Assembly: GCF_037975445.1 (NCBI RefSeq)
Contig: NZ_CP150254.1
Span: 3,036,001 to 3,100,000, forward strand
Reading direction: 5' to 3'
Origin: Peribacillus sp. FSL P2-0133
GTDB taxonomy: Bacteria > Bacillota > Bacilli > Bacillales > DSM-1321
Length of the DNA: 64,000 nt
In this document: positions 57,721-64,000 of the stretch, in pieces
Layout: every line of letters starts with the position of its first letter
Numbering within the stretch: position 1 is the first letter of the stretch
Program-made: the position numbers and the translations under genes
Notes under the pieces: generated by a model
Seen by the model: the letters and a program-made list of their open reading frames with translations, nothing else
Database searches by the model: none
What the model was told of the DNA's origin: nothing

Positions 57721-58365
57721 TTGACGGTGGAAAATAAAACAAGTAAAGAACAAACTATTTTTAATCATATTGGAAATAAAATCAAAACGGAAGACCGAGA
57801 AATTAATGTAATTGCTAGATTAGATGAACCACTAATTGTAATATTAGGGAATGTTTTGAGTGACGAAGAATGTGACGGACTTATTGAATTGTCAAAAGAC
57901 AGAATGAATCGTTCCAAAATTGGAGTTAAGCACGAAGTAAATGAGATAAGAACGAGCAGTAGTATGTTTTTTCAAGAAAATGAATATGAAATCATTACCA
58001 AAATCGAAAAAAGGATTTCAACAATCATGAATATACCCATTGAACATGGAGATGGTATTCAAATTCTTAAATATACTCCTGGGCAAGAATATAAAGCTCA
58101 TTTTGATTTTTTTACATCCTCAAGTATAGCAGCAAAAAATAATAGAATTAGCACAATCATCATGTACTTAAATGATGTGGAGCTTGGGGGAGAAACTTTT
58201 TTTCCTAAACTGAATTTTTCAGTGTCCCCGCGAAAGGGAATGGCTGTGTATTTCGAATACTTCTATAACGACAAAAATCTAAACGAACTAACTCTACACG
58301 CTGGAGCACCCGTTATCACTGGTGAAAAATGGGTTGCAACACAATGGATGAGGAGACAAAAATAG
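57721..58365 (+). CDS. 2-oxoglutarate/Fe(II) dioxygenase, prolyl 4-hydroxylase type
   Basis: A 214-residue enzyme starting at TTG 57721 (AGGAG nine bases upstream). The double-stranded beta-helix carries the iron ligands His127 and Asp129 (AHFDF) and His193 (LHAGAPV), with Lys203 positioned for 2-oxoglutarate. RTSSSMFF and GGETFFPKLNFSVSPRKG are typical of prolyl 4-hydroxylases. Length and motif order match the bacterial P4H of the Bacillus cereus group, which can hydroxylate collagen-like sequences. In a spore-former with a surface-glycan island nearby, exosporium collagen-like proteins are a plausible substrate, but none is in the window. Confidence 0.85.
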   Translation: MTVENKTSKEQTIFNHIGNKIKTEDREINVIARLDEPLIVILGNVLSDEECDGLIELSKDRMNRSKIGVKHEVNEIRTSSSMFFQENEYEIITKIEKRISTIMNIPIEHGDGIQILKYTPGQEYKAHFDFFTSSSIAAKNNRISTIIMYLNDVELGGETFFPKLNFSVSPRKGMAVYFEYFYNDKNLNELTLHAGAPVITGEKWVATQWMRRQK

Positions 58366-58412
58366 TCTGCAGCTGGATAATGTTTAAACGATTGACTTTA
58401 AAAGTTTTAATT

Positions 58413-58445
58413 TTAGGTGCCTTTGTTCATTAGGCACCTATTTAG
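58413..58445 (+). terminator. probable terminator after the prolyl hydroxylase gene
   Basis: AGGTGCCT (58415-58422) pairs with AGGCACCT (58432-58439), followed by ATTT. The T-tract is weak. Confidence 0.5.
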
Positions 58446-58554
58446 GATTCTGTTTATTAAAATGGCCAAACGATGAAATCAAAAAAAGAATGATCAATAG
58501 TCTAAATTAACACTGGTTGGTCTCTTTGAACTCCAAAAGTTCTGAGTACACTAT

Positions 58555-59334
58555 TCATTTACCCTTAGTACTTTTTCTAAAATTATCGTAATCGGTCTTA
58601 ATGTAATGAAATACCTTCGCGTTGCCATTATGGTCTGGATGAGTTATTTTTAATAACCCTTTATATTCTGCTAATACTTCTTTATTGCTCGCCGTTTTAG
58701 AAAGCCCTAATTTTTCACTATAATCATTTGATTGAATAGTGGAGTCAATATTGTAATTGTTTCTGATGTTTTCTTTTAATTTTATCAATTCATTACGTAA
58801 TTCAATATTTTCTTTTAATAAATCCTTTGTTTCATTTTGTAATTCACTCTTCTCATTCTTTAGAATGGTAACTTCCTTTTTGAACATATCCCTCTGCTGA
58901 ATCAATATTCTTTTTGCAGTCTCATGAAGTTCTTCAATACCTTCTATATGCTTATCTTGAGCTTGTATTTTTAATTTTAATCGGTGTATGATTTCGTCCT
59001 TATTTTGATCTATGATATCATTTATAGCCAGCTTTGAAGCTGAGCCATCGCTTATGTAACCATTGTTCCTCTTTCCGTTTCCAGAGTATTTAATCTTACC
59101 TTCGCGAAGCCAGCGACTAACAGTTTGTACACTATTACTTTCTGTTACTCCTGCATCTTTCAACATTTCAAATGCTTGATCTGTGCCATCCATTATGTAT
59201 CCGGCTTTTCTATTCTTGTTTCCTCCCTCATATTTAATCTTACCTTCACGAAGCCAGCGTCTTACAGTTTGTATACTGCTACTTTCTGTTACTCCTGCAT
59301 CCTTTAACAGGTCGAAAGCTTGATCTGTGTTCAC
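58555..59334 (-). CDS. double-HTH, coiled-coil, J-domain protein
   Basis: A 259-residue protein starting at GTG 59334 (AAGGGGG upstream). Residues 1-46 and 50-95 are near-identical copies of a MerR/excisionase-like helix-turn-helix unit (DQAFDLLKDAGVTES, then QTVRRWLREGKIKY). Residues about 108-195 are a Leu/Glu/Lys coiled coil. Residues about 205-259 form a short J-domain with the diagnostic HPD at 232-234 (ITHPDHNGNAK). J-domains stimulate Hsp70 ATPase; joined to a DNA-binding-type repeat, this could bring DnaK to a nucleoprotein complex. I know no characterised homologue. It stands alone. Confidence 0.75.
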   Translation of the reverse strand: MNTDQAFDLLKDAGVTESSSIQTVRRWLREGKIKYEGGNKNRKAGYIMDGTDQAFEMLKDAGVTESNSVQTVSRWLREGKIKYSGNGKRNNGYISDGSASKLAINDIIDQNKDEIIHRLKLKIQAQDKHIEGIEELHETAKRILIQQRDMFKKEVTILKNEKSELQNETKDLLKENIELRNELIKLKENIRNNYNIDSTIQSNDYSEKLGLSKTASNKEVLAEYKGLLKITHPDHNGNAKVFHYIKTDYDNFRKSTKGK

Positions 59335-59813
59335 ATTGTTCCCCCTTTCTCCTTATTACGCAATGTAATGTTACTCGAATGATATTAGCCTATTAAAAGG
59401 AATATATTTTTCAACGAATGCGATTAATTTGTATGTCAATGTTTTAAATAATAGCATAGCCATTTTCTAAACAAAGAACAAATAGATGAAGAATATATGA
59501 CGAATATCACAGAGAGATAACGATTAGGTATCAAAATTAAAAGTGTGAAACCAGAAATAAATTATCGGTAACTACTAAAGTCATGATATCAATGGTGGTG
59601 TTCAGTTATTATGAGCAATATATACATTCAGATTGAATCCAGGATCATGGGAAAGTGAGAATGAACGCTACATTATACATATCTTACATGCTATGCTACC
59701 GTGCGGGATGATTTTTGCCTGCATATGAAAAGAGATAAGAATCATACCAATAATCCCATAAGGAGTACCGCAAGCAATAAGTGGATTTACAACGTTAAGG
59801 AAATTCCAATATT
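59335..59813. other. 480-bp intergenic region
   Basis: No supported frame or RNA gene. The promoter of the J-domain gene should lie near 59340-59460. Confidence 0.4.
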
Positions 59814-59862
59814 AAAAATCCCAATCTCTCAGTGATATAAATGAGAAATTGGGATTTATTTA
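59814..59862 (-). terminator. rho-independent terminator of the VOC gene
   Basis: AAATCCCAAT (from 59816) pairs with the AATTGGGATTT ending at 59857. On the minus strand a TTTTT run follows, about 85 bases after the VOC stop. Confidence 0.75.
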
Positions 59863-59945
59863 TTCATCAATTACGATTTAAGCTGCAACTAAAAGACACT
59901 AAAACAGCCGCTATTTCCATGTTGATATTATTTAACTACAGAAAA

Positions 59946-60371
59946 TTATTGTTGACCCTCTGTATAAATTTGGAAGGTTATGCCGAATTTATCTGATACA
60001 ATCCCATAAGCAGGGCTGAAAAATGCTTCCTGCAGCGGCATTTTCACTTCTCCACCTTGCGACAAAGTTTCAAAGATTCGTTTTGATTTTTCAATATCAT
60101 TAATTGAAATACAGATCGTGACTTGATCTCCAGATTGACTGGTTTGACCTGGAAACGTATCGGAAAACATGAGGTCCGTTTCCCCAACCTTTAACATTGC
60201 GTGCGCCACAAGATCCTTTGCTTCTTCTGGCAGAGGAAATTCCGGGTTTTCTGGCATTTCTCCAAAAGTTTGATTAAAAACGACTTTTGCATCCAATGCT
60301 TTTTCGTAAAATTGGATCGCTTCCTTTGCATTTCCGTTCATCATTAAATATGGAGATAATCGCATTGTCAT
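59946..60371 (-). CDS. VOC/PhnB-like glyoxalase-fold protein
   Basis: A 141-residue PhnB/YjdN-type vicinal-oxygen-chelate protein: LSPYLMMNGNAKEAIQFYEKAL at the N-terminus, VAHAMLKVGETDLMFSD in the middle and YGIVSDKFGITFQIYTEG at the C-terminus. ATG 60371 follows AAAGGAGC. Members bind a metal or small ligand; few have a known reaction. It is a single-gene unit with its own terminator. Confidence 0.82.
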   Translation of the reverse strand: MTMRLSPYLMMNGNAKEAIQFYEKALDAKVVFNQTFGEMPENPEFPLPEEAKDLVAHAMLKVGETDLMFSDTFPGQTSQSGDQVTICISINDIEKSKRIFETLSQGGEVKMPLQEAFFSPAYGIVSDKFGITFQIYTEGQQ

Positions 60372-60681
60372 AATTAAATAGCTCCTTTTGCTTTGATTTT
60401 TTTACAAAGCTTGAGAAATTTCCAAGCTTCCTTTTGAACTGGTCAGTGGCAATAACCACCATACCATTATTACCCATGATTGTATTTTATAATACGGAAC
60501 ATGTGTTCGTCAATTAAAATTTACTGCAAACTATCAATTTTTTTGTGTTAACGATTGAAATGAAAATTCCAAGGTGGCCTTTAATGCAGTCATGGAAAAC
60601 TACTTTTGATTACCAAAATCTGATTGATTTATTATCGGTTTTTCAAATCATGAAGCATTTCAAACGAGAACAAGGTGAAAT

Positions 60682-60722
60682 GAAAAAGGCATGACCCCAG
60701 TAGATTGCCGGTTTCATGCCTC
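60682..60722 (-). terminator. rho-independent terminator of the DoxX gene
   Basis: On the minus strand GGCATGAA pairs with TCATGCC around an 18-nt loop and is followed by TTTTT, about 50 bases after the DoxX stop. Confidence 0.7.
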
Positions 60723-60770
60723 AAGTCTGTTTAAAAAGTGTTTAATTTTTTGTGATATCGTTTATTTTAA

Positions 60771-61199
60771 TTAACTTGCTATCATTTCTGAATCTTGTCC
60801 TTTTTTAAGGTTTGGTAACTTAGAGTCTATAGATAGGAATCGGCTTCCATTCAATACTAGGTGAAGTGCAATAATCATAAGTACGAGATCCAGTTCGTAC
60901 CCTGTACCTTCTCCATTCCCCATAAAACCTGCTGGGAATTTCACATAAACAATTGCTCCAGCCATGATGAAAACAAGGAGGGCAGAAATTATTCTTGTTC
61001 CAAGACCTATAATTAAGGCAATTCCTCCAACCAATTCAATAATACCTACTACATAGGCCATAAATCCCGGAATGCCTATACTTTGAAACCATCCTGCAGT
61101 GTTATCCAATCCACCTTTGAATTTTGACAAACCATGCAAGAAAAATGAAATTCCCAACATAACTCTTAATAAAAAGGTACCGATCTCTTGTTTATTCAT
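60771..61199 (-). CDS. DoxX family membrane protein
   Basis: A 142-residue, four-helix DoxX/MhqP-like protein. It starts MNKQEIGTFLLRVMLGISFFLHG, with the conserved R and HG of helix 1, and has GIIELVGGIALIIGLGTR after helix 2. Relatives respond to thiol or quinone stress or copper. AAAGGAGATG precedes the start. The region upstream carries the same CACTACA/TGTAGTG operator as the BlaI-type regulator gene, so it is probably controlled by that repressor. Confidence 0.85.
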   Translation of the reverse strand: MNKQEIGTFLLRVMLGISFFLHGLSKFKGGLDNTAGWFQSIGIPGFMAYVVGIIELVGGIALIIGLGTRIISALLVFIMAGAIVYVKFPAGFMGNGEGTGYELDLVLMIIALHLVLNGSRFLSIDSKLPNLKKGQDSEMIAS

Positions 61200-61223
61200 G
61201 TCACATCTCCTTTTTTTATTTTA

Positions 61224-61240
61224 CACTACAAAGTGTAGTG
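61224..61240. promoter_or_regulatory. BlaI-type operator upstream of the DoxX gene
   Basis: CACTACA and TGTAGTG separated by three bases; 17-bp near-perfect palindrome of the TACA-n3-TGTA class used by BlaI/MecI/CopY repressors. It lies 25 bases before the DoxX start. Confidence 0.75.
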
Positions 61241-61267
61241 CAAAGTGGTAAAAAAATCAAGTGAAAG

Positions 61268-62122
61268 TCATCCGACAATCACTATAGTCATTCCCAGAAG
61301 TAAAACCAAAACATAAATTGAAACGAAAATCGTGATAGTTTCAGCCTTCAAAGGAATTGATTTATGGGGATCAATTAATTGCTGAAGTCTATAGTTAACT
61401 GATTCATTGGAGAAGTGGACAAGGACAGGAGAGGATTTATCAGTGCAACCATGTTTAATTAACTTCAATAAAGCGGCACTTATGCCTAATTCAGTCCCCA
61501 TTTTTTTAATCGCATTCTCGTCGGCTGATAATTCACTTATTATTTTGTAATTTTTATGACACCATTTTGTCAGTGGGACAAACCATAACCCATCTGAGAT
61601 CAACTGTAAAATAAAGATTACCAGCGGATCATATTTTTTTTGGTGAAAGGCTTCATGCTCCACTACCGCTTCTAGTTCATCAAAGTCCAATAATCGAATT
61701 AAGCCAGTACTGAACACAATGAAAGGCCGCCTGAAACCAAGCGTAAACGCAAGAGGATGTTCAGCGTTCACAACTAAGATATCATTGTTGACCCGTTTGA
61801 ATGTTTCATTTATGGACCTTGTCATATCAACGTTTTTTGAAAGAAAAAGCTTTTGTTTAAATCTTCTGGATAAGAAGTATTGCTCAGCAATTTTGAATAA
61901 TGTGCTCAATATACTATAGGATATTATTATACTGAGCAGGGTGACAACCACAAAGTAGTATACTGAATCTTCCTTGAATAAACTAAAACAAAATTTAAAA
62001 AAGTTGGCTTTAATATTCACACCAAAAAAGATATGTACTAAAAACGCTCCCATTTGGCACCATACTACACATGCAATTAAAAGGCTCAGACTTATAACAA
62101 AATAAGACTTTCTCTTCCACAT
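61268..62122 (-). CDS. BlaR1/MecR1-type M56 metallopeptidase without sensor domain
   Basis: A 284-residue membrane protease. There are two hydrophobic segments near the N-terminus and one after about residue 50, the catalytic zinc motif HEAFH (HExxH) near residue 157, the distal ELSADENAI glutamate and a C-terminal membrane helix. The extracellular penicillin-binding sensor domain of BlaR1/MecR1 is absent. The signal is probably not a beta-lactam bound there. Its ATG overlaps the BlaI-type stop by one base. It should cleave or inactivate the repressor when triggered. Confidence 0.82.
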   Translation of the reverse strand: MWKRKSYFVISLSLLIACVVWCQMGAFLVHIFFGVNIKANFFKFCFSLFKEDSVYYFVVVTLLSIIISYSILSTLFKIAEQYFLSRRFKQKLFLSKNVDMTRSINETFKRVNNDILVVNAEHPLAFTLGFRRPFIVFSTGLIRLLDFDELEAVVEHEAFHQKKYDPLVIFILQLISDGLWFVPLTKWCHKNYKIISELSADENAIKKMGTELGISAALLKLIKHGCTDKSSPVLVHFSNESVNYRLQQLIDPHKSIPLKAETITIFVSIYVLVLLLGMTIVIVG

Positions 62123-62538
62123 TATAATTTATCCTTTTTTAACGATTGGATTTTTTGTTCCAATTTTTCAATTAAATCTTGGTCAGCGTCTTTCATGGCA
62201 TCCAGCATATGGCTTATGACCGCCCCACCAAATTCATCCAGCAAATTCTCAGTCAATTTCTTTGACTGCTCTTCTAAAAACTCCGCTTTGGACTGCACCG
62301 GGCGAAATAATGAAAGTCTCCCTTCAGACCTCTTTTCAAGAATGCCTTTTTCTACTAAACGATTCATGACGGTCATTACTGTGTTGAAATTGATAGGTTT
62401 GTCAAGTTCCAATGATTGCTGAACCGATTTAATGCTCTGTTCATCTTTATCCCATAAATATTCCATGATATTAGCTTCCAATGGACCAAAGAAACGATTC
62501 AGTCCAACTTCATCATATTTAAAATTTTTAATATTCAT
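62122..62538 (-). CDS. BlaI/MecI/CopY-family repressor
   Basis: A 138-residue winged-helix repressor (FGPLEANIMEYLWDKDEQSI; NFNTVMTVMNRLVEKGILEK recognition helix; dimerising C-terminal helices). GGGAGGTG precedes ATG 62538. A perfect 19-bp palindrome (62552-62570) lies directly upstream for autoregulation, and a second one controls the DoxX gene. It is coupled to the M56 protease gene. Confidence 0.88.
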   Translation of the reverse strand: MNIKNFKYDEVGLNRFFGPLEANIMEYLWDKDEQSIKSVQQSLELDKPINFNTVMTVMNRLVEKGILEKRSEGRLSLFRPVQSKAEFLEEQSKKLTENLLDEFGGAVISHMLDAMKDADQDLIEKLEQKIQSLKKDKL

Positions 62539-62551
62539 CCTTTAACACCTC

Positions 62552-62570
62552 CCACTACAAATTGTAGTGG
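62552..62570. promoter_or_regulatory. BlaI-type operator upstream of the repressor gene
   Basis: CCACTACAA and TTGTAGTGG flank a central A: a perfect palindrome with the TACA-n3-TGTA core, 14 bases before the repressor start. Confidence 0.85.
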
Positions 62571-62768
62571 AAATCCTTGTTACAATCAAGTTTCATCCGG
62601 AAGATTAGTATCACGGATTTCTATAGATTGACTATTCAGGTCTCTATTGTCCTTGCTTTACCAAGTTCCTCTGGTCCTCCACCTCTATTACACTCCACTC
62701 CTTTTTCAGCAGAAAATGTTCATCCGTTCCTTTTTCCTTATAAGCAGGGATTAAAATTTGCTAATAAA

Positions 62769-62798
62769 TAAAAAAACGAGCCTATTGGAGGCTCGTTT
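62769..62798 (-). terminator. rho-independent terminator of the NAD(P)-binding gene
   Basis: On the minus strand ACGAGCCTCC..AGGCTCGT is followed by seven T residues; it begins at the stop codon. Confidence 0.85.
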
Positions 62799-63478
62799 CA
62801 CTGATTAATAATTTCTCTTTGTGCAAGTTTCTCTATTTCATCAGAATTATAAAAATGATATCCTTTTGCCGTCGTTTGACCCGCAGCGTACATTGCAGCA
62901 GCTACTTTGTTTGCTTCTATTGCACGATATGGGCGTATAGGGCCCACAAAGAAATATTTAGCAAAAGTACTTATCAGCCCAGAAATCTTTTCACCTGCCC
63001 TGAATTCCTTGCGTTCTCCAAGAAGTAAGGAAGGGCGGAATATATGTACAGTATTCACTTCCAAGTGTTGTAGTGTTCCTTCTACATCGCCCTTAACACG
63101 ACTGTAGAAAAACTTTGATTTGGAATTCGCTCCCATTGCCGTTATGACGAGTAATTTTTCAACATTGGCCGTCTTTGCCATTTTAGCTGCTTCGATAACA
63201 TAGTCATAATCCACTTTACGAAAAGCTTCCTTCGATTTAGCCTTTTTGATCGTAGTACCCAAACAAATGAAAACATCGCTGACTTTGAACAAATCGGCGT
63301 ACTTGGATAAATTATCGAAATCCACCACATGGCCTATGCACTTGGCATCAGTGATTTTCATTTCGCTTCTTGTCAGTAAATGGATCTCACTATAGATTTT
63401 GCTGTTGCTTAGCTCTTTAACCAACTGGGTGCCGACCAAACCTGTAGCTCCTAAAATCAATGCCGTCTTATTAGTCAT
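62798..63478 (-). CDS. NAD(P)-binding oxidoreductase, atypical SDR (HTATIP2/YraR-like)
   Basis: A 226-residue Rossmann protein: ALILGATGLVGTQLVKEL at the N-terminus, then VFICLGTTIKKAKSKEAFRKVDYDYV, LLVITAMGANSKSKFFYSRVKG and IFRPSLLLGERKEFR. These blocks are typical of the atypical SDR5-like group that includes human HTATIP2 and Bacillus YraR-type proteins. There is no conventional YxxxK, but Y-S-R-V-K takes its place. Reaction unknown. Confidence 0.8.
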   Translation of the reverse strand: MTNKTALILGATGLVGTQLVKELSNSKIYSEIHLLTRSEMKITDAKCIGHVVDFDNLSKYADLFKVSDVFICLGTTIKKAKSKEAFRKVDYDYVIEAAKMAKTANVEKLLVITAMGANSKSKFFYSRVKGDVEGTLQHLEVNTVHIFRPSLLLGERKEFRAGEKISGLISTFAKYFFVGPIRPYRAIEANKVAAAMYAAGQTTAKGYHFYNSDEIEKLAQREIINQ

Positions 63479-63551
63479 GATTCCCTTCTTTCTATAATTA
63501 GCACCTAACTATCAACCATATCCTTTTTAACTATAACCAAGCTTAATAGGA

Positions 63552-64000
63552 CTAAGATAAATGATTTACTTGATTGAAATCATTAATTATCCAAGAGTCG
63601 ACTTCAAATCTAATCGTACTCAAACATGCATTGAACAATCGCATTTCGTTGGATACGATTGACTCGTTTGACATCAAGCGTAAAATAAAATGAATGACCG
63701 CTCCATGTGCAACAAGTATGACTTTCCTCTCAGGATACTCCTTCTGAATTTCCTGGAGTCCATTCATCAGCCTGTTTCGTAAAGATTTCTGATTTTCTTG
63801 ACCAGGATATTCTTTATTCACGAATGCTGACTCCCTTTCAGCTGCTGTCATTCCTTCAGCGACGCCAAAATTCTTTTCAATGAATTCCATTTTTTCAATA
63901 ACAGGGACTTCAATATAATGCGAAATGATATCTGCCGTTTCCCTTGCCCTTTTTAAAGGGCTTGAAATAATTACATCCCAATCATCTTTTGACAAAAATT
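63552..64000 (-). CDS. histidine phosphatase family protein (5' truncated by window edge)
   Basis: The frame is open to the right edge; codon 63995 is TTG coding an internal Leu, so the true start lies outside. Visible are VIISSPLKRARETADIIS (the substrate-binding Arg region), EKNFGVAEGMTAAERE and VILVAHGAVIHFIL with the second catalytic His. The RHG motif must lie in the missing N-terminal part. Family members are phosphatases of small metabolites (PhoE/cobC type). Confidence 0.85.
   Translation of the reverse strand, partial: FLSKDDWDVIISSPLKRARETADIISHYIEVPVIEKMEFIEKNFGVAEGMTAAERESAFVNKEYPGQENQKSLRNRLMNGLQEIQKEYPERKVILVAHGAVIHFILRLMSNESIVSNEMRLFNACLSTIRFEVDSWIINDFNQVNHLS

Overview
The window looks like chromosomal DNA from a low-GC, endospore-forming member of the Bacillaceae. 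The signs are a GerAB-type germinant-receptor permease, a gamma-SASP-like protein, strong AAGGAG-type ribosome binding sites, TTG/GTG starts, Fur boxes and a CcpA cre site of Bacillus type, and many homologues of spore-surface polysaccharide (sps) genes. I cannot name the species from sequence alone.

Layout. 1-3.7 kb: a truncated spore germination permease, an SDR remnant, two small sporulation-type genes and an MFS exporter. 4.1-13.8 kb: a minus-strand catabolic operon encoding an ATP-dependent hydantoinase/lactamase-like pair (HyuA/HyuB), an omega-aminotransferase, a succinate-semialdehyde-type dehydrogenase, a DMT-type transporter, several small proteins and a FadR-type repressor. Matching palindromic operators lie upstream of the repressor and of the aminotransferase. 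The best reading is degradation of a lactam or cyclic amide to an omega-amino acid and then a dicarboxylate. 14.5-19.3 kb: a GNAT enzyme, a broken MFS gene, and a glycolate-oxidase operon (regulator, glcD, glcF) with a FadR-type palindrome and a cre site. 19.3-22.7 kb: an IS110 remnant, a Fur-controlled micro-gene followed by an IDEAL-domain gene, a secreted protein, a DUF192 protein and gene debris.

23-57.5 kb is a large surface-glycan (probably spore-envelope) island. It holds phosphoglucomutase, GalU, UDP-glucose dehydrogenase and UDP-glucuronate 4-epimerase (Glc-6-P to UDP-GalA). It also holds a complete six-enzyme nonulosonate set: PglF-type dehydratase, DegT aminotransferase, PglD-type acetyltransferase, NeuC, NeuB and NeuA, most consistent with CMP-legionaminic acid. 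Three tandem SpsB-like proteins, two Gfo/Idh-type oxidoreductases and three paralogous GT4 glycosyltransferases complete the enzyme set. Two of the GT4 enzymes carry long, unrelated low-complexity C-terminal tails. The GT4 genes sit beside degenerate kinase-fold proteins (one a fused tandem duplicate), a HipA-like protein and NUDIX genes. Module duplication and decay are widespread: there are pseudogenes of galU, NUDIX, HipA-like and kinase-like genes, IS30 and IS3 remnants, and a broken tyrosine recombinase.

57.7-64 kb: a prolyl 4-hydroxylase, an unusual double-HTH/coiled-coil/J-domain protein, a VOC protein, a BlaI/M56-protease system whose operator is repeated in front of a DoxX gene, an NAD(P)-binding protein and a truncated histidine phosphatase.
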